Notes: generated by a model from the sequence alone, not told the origin. DNA of 7,496 nt from Pseudomonadota bacterium (GCA_023390955.1 JAEWBW010000176.1:1-7496), one strand, 5' to 3'; shown: positions 1 to 6,407, counted from the first letter of the stretch. A program made the numbers and translations.

Positions 1-661
1 TCGTCGCCCTGATCGGACCGAACGGCGCCGGCAAGAGCACCACATTCAATTTGATCACCGGCGTGCTGTCGGCCACATCAGGCTCGATCTCCGTGCTCGG
101 CAAGAAGGTCGACAACGCGCCCCCGCATGAGATCGTCAAGCTCGGCATCAGCAGGACCTTCCAGCACGTCAAGCTCGTCCCCGACATGACCGTGCTGGAG
201 AACGTCGCGATCGGCGCGCATCTGCGCGGCGAGTCCGGCGCGATCGCCTCGATGCTGCGGCTCGACCGTGCCGACGAGGCCAAGCTGCTGGCGGAAGCCG
301 CGCGCCAGATCGAACGCGTCGGCCTTGCCGACCAGATGCACCAGCTCGCAGGCTCGCTCTCGCTGGGACAGCAGCGCATCGTCGAGATTGCGCGAGCGCT
401 CTGCGTCGATCCGATGCTGCTGCTGCTCGACGAGCCCGCCGCCGGCCTGCGCCACATGGAGAAGCAGCGGCTCGCCGCGCTTCTGCGCGAGCTGCGCGAC
501 GGTGGCATGTCCGTGCTTCTGGTCGAGCACGACATGGGCTTCGTCATGAACCTTGCCGACCGCATCGTGGTGCTCGATTTCGGCACCAAGATCGCCGAGG
601 GCACGCCGGCGACGATCAAGAGCAATCCCGAAGTGATCAAGGCCTATCTCGGAGTGGCGGC

Positions 662-665
<4 letters not shown>
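1..665 (+). CDS. livG: LivG-type ABC transporter ATP-binding protein (5' end missing)
   Basis: Cytoplasmic ATPase of a high-affinity branched-chain-amino-acid-type (HAAT family) ABC importer; it hydrolyses ATP to drive uptake through LivH/LivM-type permeases, which would lie upstream. The frame is open from base 3, so the true start lies before the window; 220 residues are visible, and about 20-40 N-terminal residues are probably missing. Walker A GPNGAGKST is at 15-41. A TFQ Q-loop follows at about 160-168, then the ABC signature LSLGQQR and Walker B LLLLDEP. The H-loop VEHDM carries the switch histidine. The C-terminus (VIKAYLGVAA) is typical of LivG/LivF. After Walker B the usual AAGLNPxE reads AAGLRHME, a small departure in the D-loop region. 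The stop overlaps the start of the next ATPase gene (ATGA), so the two are translationally coupled. The family is firm; the substrate is unknown, and liv-type systems also carry aromatic acids, amides and urea. Confidence 0.93.
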
Positions 666-1384
<719 letters not shown>

Positions 1385-1393
<9 letters not shown>

Positions 1394-1406
1394 GCGCTCT
1401 TTTTTT
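1385..1406 (+). terminator. possible weak intrinsic terminator after livF
   Basis: A four-base GCGC stem (1385-1388 with 1394-1397) with a five-base loop spans the livF stop codon. After the intervening TCT it runs into seven consecutive T (1400-1406). The stem is short, so this alone would be inefficient; the larger palindromes just downstream may do more. Function is inferred. Confidence 0.3.
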
Positions 1407-1551
1407 CCTTCTCCCCTTGCGGGAGAAGGTGGCGCAAAGCGCCGGATGAGGGGTATCTCTCCACTCACAAGACCGTTCGAGAGGATAGATACCCCTCACC
1501 CGGTTTCGCTGCTGCGCACCGAAACCACCCTCTCCCGCAAGGGGAGAGGGT
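1407..1551. repeat. compound palindromic intergenic repeat (family 1)
   Basis: A large inverted repeat between two convergent genes. The left arm begins with a nine-bp hairpin (1407-1415 with 1421-1429, loop CTTGC). The right arm ends with a ten-bp hairpin (1527-1536 with 1542-1551, loop GCAAG). The two loops are mutually complementary, and the arms also pair with each other: GATGAGGGGTATCTCTCC near 1445-1462 is the approximate reverse complement of 1482-1500. The element can therefore form either two small hairpins or one long one. Elements with a CTCTCCC...GGGAGAG core are, from memory, dispersed in Bradyrhizobium genomes. It probably acts as a bidirectional terminator or mRNA-stabilising element for livF and the flavoprotein gene. 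No coding function is seen between 1394 and 1568. Confidence 0.8.
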
Positions 1552-1568
1552 GCACCGCGCATGGGGCT

Positions 1569-2207
1569 CTAGCTCTCGATAGAAGCGTCGCCCACCTTCT
1601 CGCCCTTCAGCGCGGCAACCTCGGCCTCCAGCTCCGCAATCCGCTGATCCCTCGCCGCGATCGCGGCCCCCACATCCGCTGCGTCGAACTTTTGCGGAAT
1701 ATGCTGCGGGCAGTTGGTGTCCCAGGCCGTGATCTTGAAGATGATCCCCTGCTCGGGCCGGGCGCGATAACCCTTGGGCATCAGCGACCGCGTCAGCGCG
1801 TCATCGTCCTCGACCACCCGCGCCTCGCCCCAGATCTTCACCCGGCGGCGATGGGCGTAGTCCATCACGAACAGATAGGCCTTTTGGTTCTCCGACAGGT
1901 TTCCCTGCGTAATGTATTGGCGGTTGCCGGCGAAGTCGGTGAAGGCGAGCGTCTGCTTGTCCAGCACCTTCAGAAAGCCCTTCGGGCCGCCGCGGTGCTG
2001 GATGTAGGGCTGGCCGTCGGCCGAGGCGGTGGCGAAATAGAAGCTGTTGGCGTCCGCCAGGAACGCCTCGAGGTTCTCGTCCACCTCGGTGCGCCAGCCG
2101 CGCTGCTCGGCGTGGGCATAGCCCTCGCGCGACCCTTTCCGGGTCTGGATCGATTTCACCGCCGGCGAAAAGGCCACGTCGCTGGCGTAGGTGTGAGTTG
2201 CCGTCAT
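1569..2207 (-). CDS. pyridoxamine 5'-phosphate oxidase-fold flavoprotein, function unknown
   Basis: A 212-residue cytoplasmic protein of the PNPOx-like split-barrel FMN-binding family. Family-like segments in order: FYFATASADGQPYIQHRGG at about 56-74 (strand and phosphate-binding region), GNRQYITQGNL at 94-104, YLFVMDYAHRRRVKIWGEA at 111-129, and a WDTNCPQHIPQ segment at 162-172. The NCPQ-I-Q motif also occurs, from memory, in PNPOx domains fused to ferredoxin/flavodoxin reductases. The last 30 residues (about 182-203) are rich in A/E/L/R with heptad spacing and look like a short coiled coil, which could mediate oligomerisation. It is probably not the vitamin B6 enzyme PdxH; a role as FMN-dependent reductase or oxidase of a small molecule is inference. 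The ATG at 2207 has AGGAGA at 2215-2220, seven bases upstream. It is divergent from a LysR-type regulator that likely controls it. Confidence 0.88.
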   Translation of the reverse strand: MTATHTYASDVAFSPAVKSIQTRKGSREGYAHAEQRGWRTEVDENLEAFLADANSFYFATASADGQPYIQHRGGPKGFLKVLDKQTLAFTDFAGNRQYITQGNLSENQKAYLFVMDYAHRRRVKIWGEARVVEDDDALTRSLMPKGYRARPEQGIIFKITAWDTNCPQHIPQKFDAADVGAAIAARDQRIAELEAEVAALKGEKVGDASIES

Positions 2208-2291
2208 CGGAATATCTCCTGATTTCGGGCGCGTGTTTCGCGTCTTCGAGGCTCAACATAGGCCTTTCGGCGGCCAGAATAATCACCGCGC

Positions 2292-2321
2292 TTGACACTT
2301 CATCATTGCTATATATGCAAT
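2292..2321 (+). promoter_or_regulatory. LysR-gene promoter with LTTR-type dyad
   Basis: A perfect TTGACA box lies at 2292-2297. A TGCAAT hexamer at 2316-2321, after an 18-base spacer, is a plausible -10. The dyad ATTGC-N7-GCAAT (2305-2309 and 2317-2321) contains the T-N11-A core (T2307, A2319) expected of a LysR-type binding site, and it overlaps the putative -10. This fits negative autoregulation plus control of the divergent flavoprotein gene. The boxes and dyad are seen directly; the regulator assignment is inferred from position. Confidence 0.55.
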
Positions 2322-2327
2322 AATCCT

Positions 2328-3212
2328 ATGGACCGCCTCGAAGCCATGCAGATCTTCGTTACCGTCGCCGATCTGCGCGGCTTTGCGCCGGCGGCGCGCA
2401 AGCTGCGGCTGTCGCCCTCGGCGGTGACGCGGCAGATCGCAGCGCTGGAGGAGCATCTCGGCACGCGGCTGCTGCAGCGGACCACGCGCTCGGTGACGCT
2501 GACCGATGTCGGCACGCGCTATCTGGAGCGCGCGCGGCGCATCCTTGCCGATGTCGAGGAGGCCGACGGCTCGGCCCGGCAGGAGCGCAGCCGGCCGAGC
2601 GGTCGGCTGGTGGTGTCGGCGCCGGTCGGCTTTGGGCGCCTGCATGTCGGGCCGGTGATGTCGGCCTATCTGAAGCGCTATCCGGATGTGTCAGGTGAGC
2701 TGCAATTGTCGGATCGCCTCGTCAATCTGGTCGAGGATGCCGTCGACGTCGCGGTGCGGATCGGCCATCTCGCCGATTCCTCGTTGGTCGCCCGCCAGGT
2801 CGGCGAGATGCGGCGGATCGTAGTGGCTTCGCCCGACTACCTCAAGCGCCATGGCGAGCCGAAGACGCCGGAGGCCCTGCTCTCGCACCAGACCATCCAG
2901 TTCGGAGCGACGACAAATTGGCGCTTCCTGCGTGACGGTCGCGAGGTCGAGCTTTCACCGAGTGCGCGCTTCACCAGCAACAGCGCTGATGCCGTGCTGC
3001 AATACGCGGAGGACAATGGCGGACTGACAGGCGTTCTGGCCTATCAGGCCGCCAACGGCCTGCAGCGCGGGCGACTGAAAATCGTGCTGGCAAAATTCGA
3101 GCAGCCGGCGCTGCCGATCCACATCGTCTACCCGACCTCGCGCCTGCTCTCGGCCAAGGTGCGCGCCTTCATCGATCTCGTGGTGGAGACCACCGCGTGG
3201 CGGTTTGGGTGA
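2328..3212 (+). CDS. LysR-family transcriptional regulator
   Basis: A 294-residue LysR-type DNA-binding regulator, the usual length. Residues 1-60 form the winged helix-turn-helix, with recognition region SPSAVTRQIAALEEHLG at about 29-45, followed by a linker helix to about 88. The periplasmic-binding-protein-like effector domain runs from about 91 (GRLVVSAPVGFGR) to the end. The sequence is of the type that starts MDRLEAM, which supports ATG 2328; an in-frame TTG at 2292 would add 12 residues but is the -35 box. There is no Shine-Dalgarno before 2328, and the predicted transcription start falls on or next to this ATG, so leaderless translation is possible; ATG 2346 is a less likely alternative. 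It is divergent from the FMN-binding protein gene, its most likely target. The effector ligand cannot be predicted. Confidence 0.93.
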   Translation: MDRLEAMQIFVTVADLRGFAPAARKLRLSPSAVTRQIAALEEHLGTRLLQRTTRSVTLTDVGTRYLERARRILADVEEADGSARQERSRPSGRLVVSAPVGFGRLHVGPVMSAYLKRYPDVSGELQLSDRLVNLVEDAVDVAVRIGHLADSSLVARQVGEMRRIVVASPDYLKRHGEPKTPEALLSHQTIQFGATTNWRFLRDGREVELSPSARFTSNSADAVLQYAEDNGGLTGVLAYQAANGLQRGRLKIVLAKFEQPALPIHIVYPTSRLLSAKVRAFIDLVVETTAWRFG

Positions 3213-3214
3213 TG

Positions 3215-3295
3215 GTCGTCATTCCGGGGCGGTCCGCAGGACCGAACCCGGAATCTCGAGGTTCCGGGTTCTTGCTTCGCAAGCCCCGGAACGAC
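3215..3295. repeat. three-hairpin palindromic intergenic repeat (family 2)
   Basis: This fills the gap between the convergent LysR and thioesterase genes. The outer stem is GTCGT..TTCCGGGGC (3215-3230, two-base bulge) with GCCCCGGAACGAC (3283-3295). Inside are three perfect hairpins: CGGTCC/GGACCG (3230-3244, loop GCA), AACCCGGAA/TTCCGGGTT (3245-3253 with 3262-3270), and CTTGC/GCAAG (3271-3283, loop TTC). The shape is a cloverleaf-like cruciform but there is no tRNA signature. Elements beginning GTCATTCCGGGGC are, from memory, common in Bradyrhizobium. It likely acts as a bidirectional terminator. It starts two bases after the LysR stop. Confidence 0.85.
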
Positions 3296-3300
3296 AGCCG

Positions 3301-3717
3301 TCACCCCTTCTTCGGCACCACGCGGAAGGTACCGTTCGCGCGCGCGATCACAACGTCATCCGCCTTGATCAGGCTCTGCGCAAAGCAGATGGTCTTGCCG
3401 GTCTTGATCACCTCGCTCTCGATCGCGCACCACTGGCCGATCTCGGCGGAGCCGACGAAATCGACCGCCAGCGAGATCGTCACGAACGACGTGGTCCAGC
3501 CGGTCGCCTGCGCGCAGCTGTAGCCCATCGCATTGTCGGAGAGCGCGGCGATGAGCCCGCCATGGATCAGGCCGCGGCCGTTGGTGTGCGGCTTCGCCAG
3601 CCGCAGGCCGATGACGACGGCCTTGTCGGTCTTCCTGGCGTAGAGCGGCTCCCAGGGTTCGGTCATGGGGCTCTTGCGGAAGAGAGGCTCGAAACCTTCG
3701 GGGACAACATCGGTCAT
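3301..3717 (-). CDS. PaaI-family hotdog thioesterase
   Basis: A 138-residue single-domain hotdog-fold protein (PF03061 / PaaI type), expected to be a cytosolic acyl-CoA or aryl-CoA thioesterase acting as a tetramer. The family motif is clear: NGRGLIHGGLIAALSDNAMGY at about 46-66, with HGG at 52-54 on the turn into the central helix and Asp61 at the position of the catalytic acid. Strand TSFVTISLAVDFVGSA (about 76-91) and the C-terminal strand IARANGTFRVVPK complete the barrel. The ATG at 3717 has no clear Shine-Dalgarno, so translation may be modest or the start could be Met18 (MTEPWEPL). It lies 224 bases downstream of pobA on the same strand, separated by a strong palindrome, so it probably has its own promoter. 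Hydrolysis of a phenylacetyl- or hydroxybenzoyl-type CoA is possible given the neighbour but is not shown by the sequence. Confidence 0.87.
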   Translation of the reverse strand: MTDVVPEGFEPLFRKSPMTEPWEPLYARKTDKAVVIGLRLAKPHTNGRGLIHGGLIAALSDNAMGYSCAQATGWTTSFVTISLAVDFVGSAEIGQWCAIESEVIKTGKTICFAQSLIKADDVVIARANGTFRVVPKKG

Positions 3718-3839
3718 GATTGGCTCGCGTCGCTTGCAATGATTTGCAGCATTGAACGCGATGGGCGTGACGGATGCACCAATTACAAAGTTTTAAACGT
3801 GATTTGCGTGGGTGTTTGAAACGAGGCTATCGGCGCAAT

Positions 3840-3932
3840 CCGTAGGGTGGGCAAAGGCGCAGAGCGCCGTGCCCACCACTTTTCCACAATTCAAACTGCT
3901 GGTGGGCACGCTGCGCTTTGCCCACCCTACGG
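3840..3932. repeat. long inverted repeat (family 3)
   Basis: A near-perfect inverted repeat: the left arm at 3840-3878 begins CCGTAGGGTGGGCAAAG and the right arm at 3900-3932 ends CTTTGCCCACCCTACGG. The arms pair along their length except for a six-base insertion in the left arm, which has its own small hairpin GGCGC/GCGCC (3856-3868). The loop is 3879-3899. It lies between the pobA stop and the thioesterase start (both minus strand) and would terminate or attenuate pobA transcripts. The GTAGGGTGGGCAAAG type of element is, from memory, widespread in Bradyrhizobium. The rest of this gap (3718-3839) shows no convincing gene or promoter. Confidence 0.85.
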
Positions 3933-3941
3933 CTCCGTTCC

Positions 3942-5111
3942 CTAGAACGGCAGCCCCACATAATTCTCCGACAGCGAGGTCATCGCGGCCTGGGATTTTG
4001 TGACGTAGTCGAGCTCGGCGACCTGGATGCGGGCGCCGATGCTGCCATTCTCGGGGAATTTGTGCAGCATTGAAGTCATCCACCAGGAGAAGCGCACGGC
4101 CTTCCAGACCCGCGCCAGCGCCTTGGCGGAATAGGCATCGATGCCCGCGTTCGACTTCTCGTCGTAGAACTCGCGCAGCGCGGTCGCCAGATAATGAGCA
4201 TCCGATGCCGCGAGGTTCAAACCCTTGGCGCCGGTGGGCGGCACGATATGGGCGGCATCACCGCACAGGAACATCCTGCCGAAACGCATCGGTTCGGCGA
4301 CGAAGCTGCGCAGCGGCGCGATGCTCTTCTCGATCGAGGGCCCGGTGATGAGGCTGTCGGCCGCCTCCTGGTCGAGCCTGCGCTTCAGTTCGTCCCAGAA
4401 GCGGTCGTCCGACCACTGGTCGACGTGATCGTCGAGCGAGCATTGCAGGTAATGCCGGCTGCGCTTCATCGAGCGCATGGTGCAGAGCGCAAAGCCGCGT
4501 TCGTGGTTGGAGTAGATCAGCTCGTGGCTGACCGGCGGCGTCTCGGAGAGAATGCCGAGCCAGCCAAACGGATAGACCCGCTCGAACTCCTCGATCGCCG
4601 ACGGCTTGACGCTGGCGCGGCTGACGCCGTGGAAGCCGTCGCAGCCGGCGATGAAGTCGCAATCGATCTCGTGGGTGACGCCGTCCTTGACGTAGGTGAC
4701 GCGCGGGCTGCTGCCGTCGAAATCAAGCGGCGTGACATCCTTGGCCTCATAGACCGTGGTCAGGCCCGCCGCCTTGCGCGCATTCATCAGATCGAGGGTG
4801 ACCTCGGTCTGGCCGTAGATCATGACGGTCTTGCCGGTGGCGGCCTTCATGTCGATGCGATGACGGCTGCCGGCAAAGGCAAGCTCGATGCCCTCGTGCA
4901 CGAGGCCTTCGACGTGGGCACGCGCACCGGCCCCGACCTCGTCGAGCAGCGCCACGGTTCCCTCTTCCAGGAGGCCGGCGCGGATGCGGCCGAGCACGTA
5001 GTCCGGGCTCTGGCGCTCCAGAATGATGTTGTCGACGCCGTAGCGGTTAAGAAGTTGCCCAAGCAACAATCCGGCCGGCCCGGCTCCGATGATTGCGACT
5101 TTTGTCCGCAA
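3942..5111 (-). CDS. pobA: 4-hydroxybenzoate 3-monooxygenase (PobA)
   Basis: FAD-dependent class A monooxygenase that hydroxylates 4-hydroxybenzoate to protocatechuate with NAD(P)H and O2. It is 389 residues, against 394 for the Pseudomonas fluorescens enzyme, and colinear with it. The FAD dinucleotide fold GAGPAG is at 9-14, the DG motif CDGFHG at 157-162, and the GD motif GDAAHIVPPTGAKGLN at 284-299. By alignment from memory, Tyr200, Arg213, Arg219, Tyr221, Pro292 and Tyr383 match Tyr201, Arg214, Arg220, Tyr222, Pro293 and Tyr385 of the reference. Ser212, a substrate carboxylate contact, is Thr211 here. Arg33, Gln34 and Tyr38 match the NADPH-type coenzyme loop, and Arg44 is kept. The start is TTG at 5111: MRTKVAIIGAG aligns from residue 1 with the reference N-terminus and follows a strong Shine-Dalgarno. 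It is divergent from a TRAP transporter operon. No pca genes are visible in the window. Confidence 0.97.
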   Translation of the reverse strand: MRTKVAIIGAGPAGLLLGQLLNRYGVDNIILERQSPDYVLGRIRAGLLEEGTVALLDEVGAGARAHVEGLVHEGIELAFAGSRHRIDMKAATGKTVMIYGQTEVTLDLMNARKAAGLTTVYEAKDVTPLDFDGSSPRVTYVKDGVTHEIDCDFIAGCDGFHGVSRASVKPSAIEEFERVYPFGWLGILSETPPVSHELIYSNHERGFALCTMRSMKRSRHYLQCSLDDHVDQWSDDRFWDELKRRLDQEAADSLITGPSIEKSIAPLRSFVAEPMRFGRMFLCGDAAHIVPPTGAKGLNLAASDAHYLATALREFYDEKSNAGIDAYSAKALARVWKAVRFSWWMTSMLHKFPENGSIGARIQVAELDYVTKSQAAMTSLSENYVGLPF

Positions 5112-5117
5112 TACTTG

Positions 5118-5125
5118 CTCCTCCC
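5118..5125 (-). promoter_or_regulatory. strong ribosome binding site fixing the pobA TTG start
   Basis: On the minus strand GGGAGGAG lies six bases before the TTG at 5109-5111. No ATG in frame lies nearby upstream, and protein homology begins exactly at this codon. The site therefore decides the non-ATG start. Confidence 0.8.
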
Positions 5126-5155
5126 GATCTTGTAGGGTGCGGTGCGGTCGCGCTT

Positions 5156-5168
5156 GTCAGCTGCTGAC
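5156..5168. promoter_or_regulatory. perfect dyad GTCAGC-T-GCTGAC in the pobA leader
   Basis: A perfect 6-1-6 odd palindrome, between the pobA start and its predicted -10 box, so it would fall within the 5' untranslated region. It could be an operator for a pobA regulator or form a short RNA hairpin, though the one-base loop makes a protein site more likely. No regulator is assigned. Confidence 0.4.
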
Positions 5169-5179
5169 CGCTCAGGATA

Positions 5180-5193
5180 ATTATATCATATAA
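5180..5193 (-). promoter_or_regulatory. putative pobA -10 box within an AT-rich dyad
   Basis: On the minus strand a perfect TATAAT lies at 5185-5180, placing transcription start near 5173 with a leader of about 60 bases. It overlaps a perfect 6-1-6 palindrome TTATAT-C-ATATAA (5181-5193), an AT-rich island in GC-rich sequence. No good -35 box lies 16-18 bases upstream (CCTTTT at the 17-base spacing; TTGCCC only 13 bases away). That fits an activator-dependent promoter, as known for pobA controlled by PobR-type regulators in other bacteria. Confidence 0.5.
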
Positions 5194-5224
5194 CGGTTGG
5201 GCAAAAGGGGGAGTGTTGGTCGCC

Positions 5225-5273
5225 TGACGCGACATATCCATGCAACTGCACGCTGTCATGGATAGGCGGGTCA
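5225..5273. promoter_or_regulatory. spaced inverted repeat in the pobA/dctP gap
   Basis: TATCCATG (5235-5242) and CATGGATA (5257-5264) form a perfect eight-bp inverted repeat with a 14-base spacer. Outside them TGAC (5225-5228) pairs with GTCA (5270-5273), so the symmetry extends over about 49 bases. It lies midway between the two divergent genes, where a shared regulator would be expected to bind. The symmetry is seen; the function is inferred. Confidence 0.45.
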
Positions 5274-5287
5274 CCGCCACTTCCGGC

Positions 5288-5324
5288 TTGAATGCGCCGG
5301 CCAATTAGATAACATGTTAACTAA
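5288..5324 (+). promoter_or_regulatory. putative dctP promoter overlapped by a 20-bp operator-like dyad
   Basis: TTGAAT (5288-5293) and TAACAT (5310-5315), 16 bases apart, form a plausible sigma-70-type promoter, with transcription start near 5322 and a leader of about 50 bases. The -10 sits inside a near-perfect 20-bp dyad (5305-5324) centred on AACATGTT, with nine of ten base pairs symmetric. A repressor bound there would block the promoter; TRAP operons are often controlled by GntR- or IclR-type repressors, but no such gene is in the window. Confidence 0.5.
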
Positions 5325-5372
5325 CGAGACCGGGCCATTGAAGCCCGCCGTCACAAGAGGGAGAGACGAGCC

Positions 5373-6389
5373 ATGAGGAAAGCGTGTCTGGCATTGCTGC
5401 TGGCAGCGAGCGTGACGCCTGCGTTCGCGCAGGACAAGACCTTCGACCTGAAGGTCTCGCACTGGGTGCCCGCGTCGCACCCGCTGCAGAAGTCGCTGGA
5501 AGACTGGGTTGCCGCGGTGAACAAGGATTCCGGCGGCACCATCACCGGCAAGGTGTTTCCGGCCCAGCAACTCGGCAAGGCCTTTGACCATTACGACATG
5601 GCGCGCGACGGCATCGCCGACGTCACCTATGTCAATCCCGGCTACCAGCCCGGCCGCTTCCCGGTGATCGGCGCCGGCGAATTGCCGTTCCTGGTGTCGG
5701 ACGCCAAGGGCGGCTCGCAGGGCCTCGATGCCTGGTACCGCAAATATGCCGAGAAGGAGATGAAGGACGTCAAGTACTGCCTCGCCTTCGTCCACTCGCC
5801 CTCCTCGTTCCACTCCCGCACCAAGAAGATCGTGGTGCCCGAGGATGTGAAGGGCATGAAGATCCGCCCCGCGCACGCCACCATGGCGAACTTCGTCACC
5901 TCGCTCGGCGGCACCAACGTGCAGTCCTCCGCGCCGGAAGTGCGCGACGTCATCGAGCGCGGCGTCGCCGACGGCGTCACCTTCCCCTGGGGCTCGCTGG
6001 TGCTGTTCGGCATCGACAAGGTCACCAAGTTCCACATGGACGCGCCGCTCTACGTCACGACCTTCGTGTTCGTGATGAACAAGGACAAGTACAATGCGAT
6101 GTCCGACAAGCAGAAGGCGGCGATCGACAAGAACTGCTCGACCGAGATGGCCGGCGCCGTCGGCGAGCACTGGGGCAAGTTCGAGGATGCCGGCGTCGAG
6201 AAAGTGAAGGCGGAAGCGGGCCACGAGGTCTACAAGCTGTCGCCCGAGCAGACCGCCGCCTGGAAGAAGGCTTCCGAGCCGCTGGTCAAGACCTGGGGCG
6301 AAGGCGCCAAGAAGGGCGGCACCGACCCGGACGCAGCGCTTGCCGATCTGAAGGCCTCGCTGAAGAAGTACAACGCGCTGGCTGAATAG
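5373..6389 (+). CDS. dctP: TRAP transporter substrate-binding protein (DctP family)
   Basis: Periplasmic solute receptor of a tripartite ATP-independent transporter, 338 residues, normal for the family. Residues 1-19 are a Sec signal peptide (MRK, hydrophobic core, AFA cleavage site before Gln20); there is no lipobox. The mature protein starts with the strand FDLKVSHWVPASHPL. The conserved arginine that usually clamps the ligand carboxylate is Arg165 in GMKIRPAHATMANFVTSLGG, and the segment DVIERGVADGVTFPWGSL (about 192-209) is the usual second ligand-lining region. The ATG at 5373 has AGGGAG at 5358-5363, nine bases upstream. It is the first gene of a dctPQM operon and is divergent from pobA, so an aromatic carboxylate such as 4-hydroxybenzoate is a reasonable but unproven ligand. 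Symbols here are family names, not a claim of C4-dicarboxylate transport. Confidence 0.94.
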   Translation: MRKACLALLLAASVTPAFAQDKTFDLKVSHWVPASHPLQKSLEDWVAAVNKDSGGTITGKVFPAQQLGKAFDHYDMARDGIADVTYVNPGYQPGRFPVIGAGELPFLVSDAKGGSQGLDAWYRKYAEKEMKDVKYCLAFVHSPSSFHSRTKKIVVPEDVKGMKIRPAHATMANFVTSLGGTNVQSSAPEVRDVIERGVADGVTFPWGSLVLFGIDKVTKFHMDAPLYVTTFVFVMNKDKYNAMSDKQKAAIDKNCSTEMAGAVGEHWGKFEDAGVEKVKAEAGHEVYKLSPEQTAAWKKASEPLVKTWGEGAKKGGTDPDAALADLKASLKKYNALAE

Positions 6390-6407
6390 CCCCGCATCGA
6401 TGGAAGC

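Noticed and set aside
3215..3295. cloverleaf-like fold considered as a tRNA
   Set aside because: It lacks T-loop and D-loop consensus bases and a CCA-proximal acceptor pattern; the hairpins are those of a palindromic repeat.
3197..3819. plus-strand frames of 108 and 204 codons after the LysR gene
   Set aside because: They cover the palindromic repeat and lie antisense to the PaaI-type thioesterase, whose motif is clear.
3718..3839. possible thioesterase promoter on the minus strand
   Set aside because: AT-rich hexamers are present near 3781-3800 but no properly spaced -35/-10 pair could be defended.
3935..3950. six-bp palindrome CCGTTC/GAACGG over the pobA stop codon
   Set aside because: It is short and has no T-run; the much larger inverted repeat next to it is the better terminator candidate.
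4194..5135. 313-codon plus-strand open frame opposite pobA
   Set aside because: Antisense shadow of a highly conserved enzyme; no recognisable domain and no Shine-Dalgarno.
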